NCBI GenBank assembly: GCA_019418195.1
Contig: DYCJ01000142.1
Coordinates: forward strand, 1-6,801
Direction of reading: 5' to 3'
Length of the DNA: 6,801 nucleotides
Origin: Clostridiales bacterium
GTDB lineage: Bacteria > Bacillota > Clostridia > Lachnospirales > Lachnospiraceae
Part shown: positions 1-5,324 of the stretch, one piece after another
How the letters are laid out: each line of letters starts with the position of its first letter
Numbering within the stretch: position 1 is the first letter of the stretch
Notes under the pieces: generated by a model
Database searches by the model: none
What the model saw: only the letters and a program-made list of their open reading frames with translations
Told to the model about the DNA's origin: nothing
Translations under genes and position numbers: made by a program

Positions 1-52
1 CCTGAATGATCGGATATTCAATTCCTAATAATTCGGTTACTTTTGTTTTCAT
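1..52 (-). CDS. fabK: Enoyl-ACP reductase II (FabK), N-terminal fragment
   Basis: Only the first 17 codons are in the window; the gene continues beyond position 1. The visible peptide is MKTKVTELLGIEYPIIQ, which matches the usual opening of FabK and of the related nitronate monooxygenase family, an FMN-dependent TIM-barrel enzyme group. In the fab context FabK is by far the better reading: it reduces the enoyl-ACP double bond in the last step of each elongation cycle in the cytoplasm, replacing FabI in many Firmicutes. An AAAGG about 9 nt before the ATG supports this start. It follows acpP by 76 nt on the same strand, so it is probably the third gene of the fabH operon. The catalytic region is outside the window, so the enzyme call rests on the N-terminal motif and position. 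Confidence 0.8.
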   Translation of the reverse strand, partial: MKTKVTELLGIEYPIIQ

Positions 53-86
53 ACTCTACAACCTTTCTTTAAAATAATTTTGTTGA

Positions 87-101
87 CAGTTCAGCCATCT
101 G
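87..101 (-). repeat. Shared 15-nt leader element, copy 2 (before fabK)
   Basis: On the minus strand this reads CAGATGGCTGAACTG and is identical to 1457-1471 in the fabH leader. It ends 34 nt before the fabK ATG. Its GCTGAAC end can pair with GTTCAG at 115-110 to form a 6-bp stem. No copy is present before acpP. Confidence 0.6.
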
Positions 102-128
102 CTGACGGTCTGAACAGATACAAATTTC

Positions 129-353
129 TTATTTGTGTGCCTCAAGATATTTTACAACATCGCCGATCGTGTTGATCTGTTCCAGATCCTCAGACGGGAT
201 CTCAACTTCAAACTCTTCCTCGAATGCCATTACCATTTCAAACAGGTCGAGGGAATCAGCTCCAAGATCGTCTTTGAAAGATGTCTCCTCTGTAAGTGTC
301 TCAACGTCTGCATTTAATGACTCTGCTACGATTTCTTTGATCTTCTCTAACAT
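129..353 (-). CDS. acpP: Acyl carrier protein
   Basis: This 74-residue acidic helical protein carries the growing acyl chain on a 4'-phosphopantetheine arm during type II fatty acid synthesis in the cytoplasm. The attachment site is Ser34 in the motif [10 protein letters not shown]. The length is normal for AcpP. The frame stays open upstream to 446, but the start at 353 is chosen because [11 protein letters not shown] is the standard ACP N-terminus and an AAAGGAAAAG ribosome site lies just upstream; the 31 extra residues would be translated intergenic hairpins. It lies 102 nt downstream of fabH and 76 nt upstream of fabK, all on the same strand. The hairpins before it could let it be expressed at a different level from fabH, which is an inference. 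Confidence 0.97.
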   Translation of the reverse strand: MLEKIKEIVAESLNADVETLTEETSFKDDLGADSLDLFEMVMAFEEEFEVEIPSEDLEQINTIGDVVKYLEAHK

Positions 354-377
354 GGTTTCTCTTTTCCTTTCTTTTTT

Positions 378-453
378 AAAAAATATTTTCCCCTTTGGGA
401 ATTGTATCGCTCCGCCATGCGGAGAGAATGTATTGTAATCCGGCATTGCCGGA
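378..453 (-). promoter_or_regulatory. Three consecutive hairpins in the fabH-acpP gap
   Basis: Read on the transcribed (minus) strand after the fabH stop, the gap holds three stem-loops. The first (453-439) is TCCGGC-AAT-GCCGGA. The second (424-410) is CTCCGC-ATG-GCGGAG. The third (401-388) is TTCCC-AAAG-GGGAA, followed by AATATTTTTT (387-378). The third resembles a weak intrinsic terminator or attenuator because of its short stem and T-run; the first two are compact GC-rich stems without a T-run. They may stop part of the transcription, mark an RNA processing point, or protect the acpP message. The structures are visible in the sequence; the role is inferred. Confidence 0.55.
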
Positions 454-455
454 AA

Positions 456-1427
456 TTACCACTCAAACAGGCTGGCTGCCCATGTAAGCCCGGCCCCGAA
501 TCCTGCCATCATGATCTTCTGTCCTTTTTCGAACATTCCCTTTCTGTTCATCTCATCAATGAGGATCGGGACTGTGGCTGCAGAAGTATTTGCATACTCC
601 TCAAGATTCATCGGGAACTTCGAGATGTCTGTCTTCAGCCTCTTCGCTACCGCCTCAATGATCCTCCTGTTCGCCTGATGGAGAACAAAATAATCAATGT
701 CGTCTAGTGAGTTTCCTGCTTCTTCCAGAACTTCTTCTATAATTTCGGGCACTTTCCGGACAGCAAATTTAAATACACCCTGTCCGTCCATATGAATGTA
801 AGATTCTTTCACCGCACCGGGTTCCAGTTCTTTCTCCCAGTCTTTGCGATGCCTGCTCAGCCCTGTCAGCGCCGGTCCCTTCACACCGTCTGAATGGGCT
901 GCCATGTATACCGGCGCGCCTTCCTCTGCTCTTAGAATAACTGCGCCCGCTCCGTCTCCGAACAGAATACATGTGCTTCTGTCCTTCCAGTCTACCATAT
1001 TGCTCATGCTGTCAGCGCCGATCACCATGACTGTCCGGCAGAATCCGGAACTTATGTATGCCTGGGCTGTATTAAATCCGAGTACAAATCCTGTACAGGC
1101 TGCATTCAGATCATATCCAACCGCGCGCTTTGCGCCGATCATTCTCTGGACTTCGCACGCGGCACAGGGAAATACTGTCTCTGACGATGATGTTCCGACA
1201 AGGATCATATCAATCTCTTCCGGATCGATCCCGCTCTGTTCTATGGCGCGCAGCGCTGCCTGCCCTGCCATGTAGGAGGTCGTCTCTTCATCGATAATAT
1301 GGCGCTTTCCAATCCCGGTCCTCTCCCTTATCCATTCGTCATTGGTATCCACGATTTTTGACAAATCATTATTATCCATCACCCGCGGCGGTACATAGGA
1401 TCCGGTTCCACATATTTTTCCAACCAT
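456..1427 (-). CDS. fabH: Beta-ketoacyl-ACP synthase III
   Basis: This 323-residue thiolase-fold enzyme starts fatty acid synthesis by condensing an acyl-CoA primer (acetyl-CoA or a branched primer) with malonyl-ACP. The catalytic triad is intact: Cys111 in AACTGF, His250 in VLHQANRR and Asn280 in EYANTSAATVP. The glycine-rich GDGAGAVIL (157-165) and C-terminal GFGAGLTWAA (309-318) are also typical of FabH, and the length is normal. The ATG at 1427 is supported by GGAG at 1438-1435 with 7-nt spacing and by the standard MVGKICGTGSYVPP opening. It is the first gene after a strong promoter that overlaps a FabT-like palindrome and it precedes acpP and fabK, so it is probably the operon leader. 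Primer preference cannot be read from the sequence by eye. Confidence 0.97.
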   Translation of the reverse strand: MVGKICGTGSYVPPRVMDNNDLSKIVDTNDEWIRERTGIGKRHIIDEETTSYMAGQAALRAIEQSGIDPEEIDMILVGTSSSETVFPCAACEVQRMIGAKRAVGYDLNAACTGFVLGFNTAQAYISSGFCRTVMVIGADSMSNMVDWKDRSTCILFGDGAGAVILRAEEGAPVYMAAHSDGVKGPALTGLSRHRKDWEKELEPGAVKESYIHMDGQGVFKFAVRKVPEIIEEVLEEAGNSLDDIDYFVLHQANRRIIEAVAKRLKTDISKFPMNLEEYANTSAATVPILIDEMNRKGMFEKGQKIMMAGFGAGLTWAASLFEW

Positions 1428-1456
1428 TTCTGTTCTCCAAATCTCTCAGATTGCAG

Positions 1457-1471
1457 CAGTTCAGCCATCTG
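1457..1471 (-). repeat. Shared 15-nt leader element, copy 1 (fabH 5' leader)
   Basis: On the minus strand this reads CAGATGGCTGAACTG, identical to 87-101. It ends 29 nt before the fabH ATG. Its TGAACTG at the 3' end (1463-1457) is complementary to CAGTTCA at 1491-1485, giving a 7-bp stem. The GTTCA of 1489-1485 can instead pair with TGAAC at 1475-1471, so two exclusive foldings are possible. Confidence 0.6.
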
Positions 1472-1517
1472 TTCATCAGAATAGTGAACTGTTACATAAA
1501 ATTACTTTGAGTCTTAA

Positions 1518-1538
1518 ATACTTTGACTTTCAAAGTAT
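1518..1538. promoter_or_regulatory. FabT-like (MarR-family) operator
   Basis: A perfect inverted repeat with 9-bp arms and a 3-bp centre: ATACTTTGA, CTT, TCAAAGTAT. It closely resembles the TTTGA-N3-TCAAA core of sites bound by FabT-type MarR repressors that control fab operons in Firmicutes. It covers the -10 and start region of the fabH promoter, the expected place for a repressor. A further half-site TACTTTGA lies at 1503-1510 with a poor partner arm. No MarR-family gene is in this window, so the regulator would be encoded elsewhere. Binding is inferred from site similarity. Confidence 0.7.
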
Positions 1539-1561
1539 ATCACACCAAATACATTTGTCAA
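1534..1561 (-). promoter_or_regulatory. Promoter of the fabH-acpP-fabK operon
   Basis: On the minus strand a perfect -35 TTGACA (1561-1556) is followed by 16 nt and a -10 TATACT (1539-1534). Transcription would begin near 1527, giving a leader of about 100 nt before fabH. The -10 lies within the palindrome at 1518-1538, so a protein bound there would block RNA polymerase. Confidence 0.75.
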
Positions 1562-1599
1562 TATATTTTCTTAATAAATATGTAACATTTTATAACGAT

Positions 1600-1719
1600 T
1601 CACTGCTTATAATCCTGAATAAACTTCACAAAGTTCTTTTCAGCATTTGTAAGCTGCCTTTTTCTGGAGTATATCAGCGATATCGGGTAGTGATAGTCAT
1701 CTTTCAGCGGATCAAATCT
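1600..1719 (-). pseudogene. LysR-type regulator, C-terminal remnant
   Basis: The minus strand encodes a tail that looks like the end of a LysR-type effector domain: FDPLKDDYHYPISLIYSRKR, then a segment ending KFIQDYKQ and a TGA at 1602-1600. The pattern of an F-x-PL strand, a hydrophobic 'ISLIY' strand, a basic turn and a final amphipathic helix is typical of this family. The frame stays open to about 1797, but residues beyond about 1719 no longer look like the family and overlap the plus-strand YczE-like remnant. The HTH domain and most of the effector domain are absent. It is unlike the C-terminus of the intact regulator at 3460-4344, so it is not a simple copy of it. It is probably non-functional. 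Confidence 0.5.
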
Positions 1720-2176
1720 CTTTCTGAAAGCTTCACTCGGAGTTGCTCCAAGCTGCAGTCTCGCGCTTTTACTGACCGGTCTTTTCCCGTCATCGAGCTA
1801 TGCCGTCTTTAATTTTGTTGTAAACGGCTGTCTGCTCCTTTGTGAAATACTGGTCGAAAGGCACTGTGGCAAAAAGCAGCTCGTACAGTTGGTACTGACT
1901 GTCATTTATTCCGGCTTCATTCAGTGGACATCCATACCGTTTCACATGATATCTGCAGATTCTATGTTGTCACGGGTACTTTTGAGCGCAGTGGCATGCA
2001 GCGTACTTGCCGTCGGCATTTCATTTACGATCAATTCGAAATTTGCCGTTCTCCCGATGGAAGGGTTTATATCCAGTCTGGCGCGCAAAACTCATCACAG
2101 TTTCGGGACAAGATTTTAGAAACCTTGTTCCGGTGTCTCCCGCGTCTTATTTATGATTTTTTCTGTCCCGGATTTA
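1712..2176 (+). pseudogene. YczE/DUF6198-like membrane protein, remnant
   Basis: One plus-strand frame reads as most of a YczE-like integral membrane protein. It begins with FLKASLGVAPSCSL (like the 'GLG-x-SP' loop after helix 1 of the family). It continues through AVFNFVVNGCLLLCEIL and a basic GKKQL loop, a helix near TVIYSGFIQW, and SVLAVGISFTINSKF. It ends with LPMEGFISSLARKTHHSFGT, which matches the family pattern P-x-EG...L-x-KT...SFG. An in-frame TAG at 2117-2119 interrupts it; the same frame then continues with GVSRVLFMIFSV to a TAA at 2177-2179. There is no start codon with a ribosome site, helix 1 is missing, and the C-terminus is cut by the end of the transporter gene. The family assignment is by remembered pattern, not a search. 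Confidence 0.55.
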
Positions 2177-2737
2177 TAAACCCGCAAAAGATACCCCTGC
2201 TTTCACCACACCCGCCAGCACCATGACTAGGATCGGATTCATTCTGAATTTTCGGAGCAGAACAATTCCCCCTGCAAAAATAGCTGCCAAAGTCCAATTT
2301 GTCCCTGCCAGCGAAATCAGCTCCGGGCTCCCCCAGAGTGCTGTGATCAGGACTGAAATTCCTGCAGATGCGATCATAGCCACCACTGCAGGCCGAAGGG
2401 AATTCAGTACGCTCTGCAGCATATTCACGGTACGGTATTTCAGATAAAGCTTTGCGATCAGCATAACGATAATGCAGGACGGAAGGATACATCCGATCGT
2501 CGAAACTAAAGCTCCCGGTATCCCGGCTATCTTAATTCCCACGAAGGTGGCCGAATTTATCGCGATCGGTCCCGGCGTCATCTGAGAGATCGTGATCAGA
2601 TCCGTAAACTCGGCCATACTAAGCCAGTCATGGGAAGAAACCACCTGTTCCTGAATAAGCGGCATTGCGGCATATCCGCCCCCGAAGCTGAAAAGACCAA
2701 TTTTCAGGAAACTCCAGAACAGTTCCAGATAAATCAT
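2174..2737 (-). CDS. Chromate transporter-family protein, second short CHR subunit
   Basis: A 187-residue membrane protein with one CHR domain. Family marks are FSFGGGYAAMPLIQEQ (16-31) and MTPGPIAINSATFVG (53-67), followed by hydrophobic segments near 70-100, 112-135 and 148-183. Short CHR proteins usually occur as adjacent pairs that together make up one full-length ChrA transporter in the cell membrane; the partner is the gene just upstream. The two overlap by 4 bp (ATGA at 2737-2734), which points to translational coupling, and AAAGGAGG lies 8 nt before this ATG. Family members export chromate or related oxyanions, but in gut-type anaerobes the true substrate is usually unknown, so I give no symbol. 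No clear terminator follows the stop. Confidence 0.88.
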   Translation of the reverse strand: MIYLELFWSFLKIGLFSFGGGYAAMPLIQEQVVSSHDWLSMAEFTDLITISQMTPGPIAINSATFVGIKIAGIPGALVSTIGCILPSCIIVMLIAKLYLKYRTVNMLQSVLNSLRPAVVAMIASAGISVLITALWGSPELISLAGTNWTLAAIFAGGIVLLRKFRMNPILVMVLAGVVKAGVSFAGL

Positions 2738-3300
2738 CCCTTATTCCTCCTTTCATTTATCAGCGTTCTCACAACACCGATCAGCAGACATATGATCACG
2801 ATACAGACGACATTGACGCCAAATATGCAGGAGGCGATAAAGGCTCCCAGCATTATGATGATCGAGCCGGCATTTTTCCCTTTCACCACACCCTCGCCCA
2901 TATCAAACACAACCGCAGCGATAACCGCTCCGACTCCTGCCTGCATCCCTTCAAGGAGCTGTGCGATAATGTAATTTTCCCGGAACACATTATAAAATAC
3001 CGATATCGCGGAGATGATAAGAAACGGAGGTATCACGGTACCCACAATAGCAATCAGCGCACCGGTCATCCCCGCAAGCTTATATCCGACTACGATCGCA
3101 CCATTTACCGCGATCGCACCAGGCGAGGACTGCGCAATCGCCACCAGGTCCAGCATCTCGTCCTCTTCGATCCAGTGATATTCATCCACAAATTTTTTCT
3201 TCATCAGCGTCACGATCACATATCCTCCGCCGAATGTAAAGGCACTGAGATACAAAGTCGATACAAACAATTTCAGTAAGACTTGTTTTTTATATTTCAT
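2734..3300 (-). CDS. Chromate transporter-family protein, first short CHR subunit
   Basis: A 188-residue membrane protein with one CHR domain: FTFGGGYVIVTLMKKKF (21-37) and QSSPGAIAVNGAIVVGYKLAG (57-77), then hydrophobic segments near 79-105, 113-133 and 145-178. It differs clearly from its downstream partner, as expected for the two specialised halves of a split transporter. The frame is open to 3348, but the ATG at 3300 is preferred because AAGGGAG (3315-3309) sits 8 nt before it and MKYKKQVLLKLF is a normal membrane-protein N-terminus. It is the first gene of the pair and diverges from a LysR-type regulator across a 159-bp AT-rich gap, so that regulator probably controls it. Substrate specificity is not visible. 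Confidence 0.88.
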   Translation of the reverse strand: MKYKKQVLLKLFVSTLYLSAFTFGGGYVIVTLMKKKFVDEYHWIEEDEMLDLVAIAQSSPGAIAVNGAIVVGYKLAGMTGALIAIVGTVIPPFLIISAISVFYNVFRENYIIAQLLEGMQAGVGAVIAAVVFDMGEGVVKGKNAGSIIIMLGAFIASCIFGVNVVCIVIICLLIGVVRTLINERRNKG

Positions 3301-3355
3301 GTCTTCATCTCCCTTCTCTGCTCCCAAGTATATCCGTGGTTGATTCATATGTAAA

Positions 3356-3370
3356 ATAGTATTATTCTAT
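3356..3370. promoter_or_regulatory. LysR-type box (T-N11-A) in the divergent promoter region
   Basis: ATAG-N7-CTAT, a classical LysR-type binding form (T at 3357, A at 3369), lies in the gap between the transporter pair and the regulator gene. The surroundings (3352-3400) are very AT-rich, with TATAAT at 3370-3375 and 3377-3382 as possible -10 elements for the regulator. I could not find a convincing -35 for either direction. The arms are only 4 bp and the region is AT-rich, so chance is possible; the position is what supports it. Confidence 0.42.
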
Positions 3371-3459
3371 ATAATATATAATATTTTTGTTATGTATAAA
3401 CTGAGGATATATGCTTCTGCCCTATTTCTTTGAGCTATAAGCAGGAAAGGAAATCTGAC

Positions 3460-4344
3460 ATGACACTTCGTCACATGAGAATATTTGTATCTGTATTCCA
3501 GAAAAACAGTATTACAAAAGCAGCTCAGGAACTGCATCTTGCCCAGCCTTCCGTCAGCCTCGCCGTGCGGGAACTGGAAGACTATTACGGCATCCGGCTC
3601 TTTGACAGGATCGGCAGGCACATCGCACCTACAGAATGTGGAAAAGAATTCTACGAATATGCCGTCCATATCGTCTCGCTTTTTAATGAGATGGAGAAAA
3701 AAATGAGGAACTGGGATACCTTCGGCACACTCCGGATCGGCGCGAGTATCACTATCGGCACGCATATTCTGCCGGTGCTGATCCGCAGATATCAGGAACA
3801 ATTTCCGGATCTTACGGTTGAAGCCAAAGTCAGCAAGTCAGCATCGGTTGAAGACGAGCTCATCCACAGCGGCATTGATCTGGGACTCATTGAAACGCAG
3901 CCTTCACATCCCGATCTGCGTGCTGTCCCCTTTATGACAGACAGCATGTGTGTGATCACAGCGCCTGATCATCCGCTCGCCTCAGCGAAATCCGTATCTC
4001 TTACCGAGCTTTCCCGCTTTCCCTTCCTGATGCGTGAAAAAGGCAGTGCCGGACGCGAACTGCTCGACGCCGCTTTCTCTCTGCAGCAGATCACAGTCTC
4101 TCCCAGATGGGAGAGCACAAGCACGCAGGCACTCGTCAAAGCCGTTGCCGAAGGGCTTGGCGTATCGGTTCTTCCCTATCTTCTTGTAAAAAAAGATATC
4201 GAAGAGGGAACGGTCCGGCAGATTCCTCTCGATCAGCCGATCCGGAGAAATCTGAATGTCATTTATCATAAGAGCAAATTTCTTACAGATAACATGAGAG
4301 CATTTGTAGATCTTTGCAAAAAATATGGGAAGTCTGCCAAATAG
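3460..4344 (+). CDS. LysR-family transcriptional regulator
   Basis: A 294-residue DNA-binding regulator. The winged HTH is at the N-terminus: ITKAAQELHLAQPSVSLAVR (18-37), then LEDYYGIRLFDR (39-50) and the usual T-x-x-G segment (PTECGKEF, 57-64). A linker helix runs to about 85, and the two-lobed effector domain starts near LRIGASITIG (91-100), with GIDLGLIE at 138-145 and EGLGVSVLPYLLV at 231-243. Length is normal. The frame is open from 3430, but the ATG at 3460 follows a GGAAAGGAAA ribosome site and begins the family pattern MTLRHMRIF, so it is preferred. It diverges from the CHR transporter pair, its likely target, and probably also controls itself. The effector is unknown. Its stop codon lies inside the downstream terminator hairpin. 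Confidence 0.93.
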   Translation: MTLRHMRIFVSVFQKNSITKAAQELHLAQPSVSLAVRELEDYYGIRLFDRIGRHIAPTECGKEFYEYAVHIVSLFNEMEKKMRNWDTFGTLRIGASITIGTHILPVLIRRYQEQFPDLTVEAKVSKSASVEDELIHSGIDLGLIETQPSHPDLRAVPFMTDSMCVITAPDHPLASAKSVSLTELSRFPFLMREKGSAGRELLDAAFSLQQITVSPRWESTSTQALVKAVAEGLGVSVLPYLLVKKDIEEGTVRQIPLDQPIRRNLNVIYHKSKFLTDNMRAFVDLCKKYGKSAK

Positions 4345-4357
4345 ACTTCCCGTTTTC
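4327..4357. terminator. Bidirectional intrinsic terminator
   Basis: A perfect 9-bp stem, GGGAAGTCT (4327-4335) with AGACTTCCC (4343-4351) and a 7-nt loop. On the plus strand it is followed by GTTTTCTCTTACTTT and ends the regulator gene. On the minus strand it is followed by ATATTTTTT and ends the HAD-phosphatase operon, whose stop codon is only 14 bp away. The plus-strand stop TAG (4342-4344) overlaps the loop and second arm. Confidence 0.85.
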
Positions 4358-4364
4358 TCTTACT

Positions 4365-5078
4365 TTATAATGTTTCAATAAATTCAAGCAGTTCATTCAG
4401 AGACCCTGTGTATTCCGATTCAATCGGCAGGTTCTTCTTATTCTCCATCGTATCTGTCACAAGATATGTCTTCACGCCGAGCGTCCTGATCGAAAGGTCT
4501 TCTCCCACATCATTTCCCACCATCAGACACTCCGCCGGATTCAGCCGGAATTCCTCAAGAATCCCTCTGAAATACTCCGGGTTCGGCTTGCAGTATGTAC
4601 ACTTCTCATATGTCGTGATCACTTTGAAATCTTCTGCGTCCAACCCTGCCCATCGGATCCGGTTAAGCGTGGCGCATCGCGGAAATACCGGGTTCGTAGC
4701 AAGATAAGTCTCGAAGCCTCTCTCTTTCGCTTTCTTCACGATCTGGTCCGACACAGCCGTCGGCTTCGTCGTACAGATTGCCTGGTTAAACTCGTTCTCA
4801 TAAAACTTCAATGCGATATCTTCCGACTCTTCTGCTGACAATGGAAGTTCCGGCTCCATATAGCTCCAGAATGCCTCCCTGTTTGTCCGGCTTCCGTCAT
4901 TTTTCACCATCGCTTCATAGCCTGCCCATACCGCACCGATGAATTTCTTCGGATCAACAGATACTCCCGCGCTCATATAGGACTTGGCCAGCAGCGGCAT
5001 ATAGAACTTCACAAATTCATCCTGCACCATGGGGAGCAGAGTACCGTCTAAATCAAATAAAATATGTCTGATACTCAT
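4365..5078 (-). CDS. HAD-superfamily hydrolase (probable phosphatase)
   Basis: A 237-residue cytoplasmic hydrolase with all four HAD motifs: I, FDLDGT with nucleophile Asp9 and general acid/base Asp11; II, Thr128 in YLATNP; III, Lys164 in CKPNP; IV, GNDVGEDL with Asp190 and Asp194 binding Mg2+. The helical region between motifs I and II (about 15-105) is a C1-type cap, as in phosphoglycolate-phosphatase-like members that act on small phosphorylated metabolites. The exact substrate cannot be told. Three nearby cysteines/aromatics in EKCTYCKPN (158-166) are a small peculiarity next to motif III. The ribosome site is weak (CGGGCAG), and the ATG lies 10 nt after the stop of the [2Fe-2S] protein gene, so translation is probably coupled to it. 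Confidence 0.9.
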   Translation of the reverse strand: MSIRHILFDLDGTLLPMVQDEFVKFYMPLLAKSYMSAGVSVDPKKFIGAVWAGYEAMVKNDGSRTNREAFWSYMEPELPLSAEESEDIALKFYENEFNQAICTTKPTAVSDQIVKKAKERGFETYLATNPVFPRCATLNRIRWAGLDAEDFKVITTYEKCTYCKPNPEYFRGILEEFRLNPAECLMVGNDVGEDLSIRTLGVKTYLVTDTMENKKNLPIESEYTGSLNELLEFIETL

Positions 5079-5088
5079 AACTGCCCGA

Positions 5089-5283
5089 TTATCCCATCAT
5101 GATTTCTGAAATAGCGTCCATGATCTTGTCATGACATCCGCCGCATCCGGTAGAACAATGTGTGATCTTCTGAACCTCATCAAATGCAGAGAGAACATCA
5201 TCGAATTTATCCATCTGATGCAGTGCATTCTCCACATCTGCATAAGATACCTGCTTGCAATTACAAATCATTCCTGTACTCAT
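5089..5283 (-). CDS. BFD-like [2Fe-2S]-binding small protein
   Basis: A 64-residue stand-alone protein of the bacterioferritin-associated-ferredoxin-like (Fer2_BFD) type. Cluster ligands are likely Cys7 and Cys9 (ICNCKQVS) with Cys47 and Cys50 (GCGGC); Cys43 gives a fifth cysteine in THCSTGCGGC. The gap between the two cysteine pairs is a few residues longer than I expect for classical Bfd. BFD domains hold a [2Fe-2S] cluster and work in electron transfer, iron release or as redox modules. The frame also offers an ATG at 5289, but GGAG (5294-5291) lies only 1 nt before it and 7 nt before the ATG at 5283, so the latter is chosen. It sits 41 nt after the DUF5684 gene and 10 nt before the HAD gene. 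No ferritin gene is nearby, so the partner is unknown. Confidence 0.82.
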   Translation of the reverse strand: MSTGMICNCKQVSYADVENALHQMDKFDDVLSAFDEVQKITHCSTGCGGCHDKIMDAISEIMMG

Positions 5284-5324
5284 TTTCATTCTCCTTTTCT
5301 TGTCTGAATTTTATTTTTTATGCA

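Noticed and set aside
844..1275. Long plus-strand open frame inside fabH.
   Set aside because: Antisense shadow of a clear fabH gene, with no ribosome site or domain.
1376..1480. Short leader-peptide frames starting at ATG codons near the 15-nt element (such as MNRWLNCCNL).
   Set aside because: No ribosome site, out of frame with fabH and running into its coding region; the encoded peptides have no regulatory-looking codon run. The shared sequence is more easily explained as a nucleic-acid element.
1507..1812. Plus-strand open frame of 101 codons starting in the fab promoter.
   Set aside because: The predicted protein has no family-like pattern, the start lies inside the operator region, and both relics explain the sequence better.
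1790..1969. Minus-strand open frame of 59 codons with protein-like composition (contains DQYFTKEQTAVYNKIKDG).
   Set aside because: It has no start codon and no family I recognise, and lies opposite the plus-strand YczE-like frame, which explains the same bases with a conserved pattern. Treated as an antisense shadow, with some doubt.
1942..2091. Minus-strand open frame of 49 codons (contains FELIVNEMPTASTLHATAL).
   Set aside because: It has no ribosome site and no recognisable domain and is entirely antisense to the best-conserved part of the YczE-like remnant.
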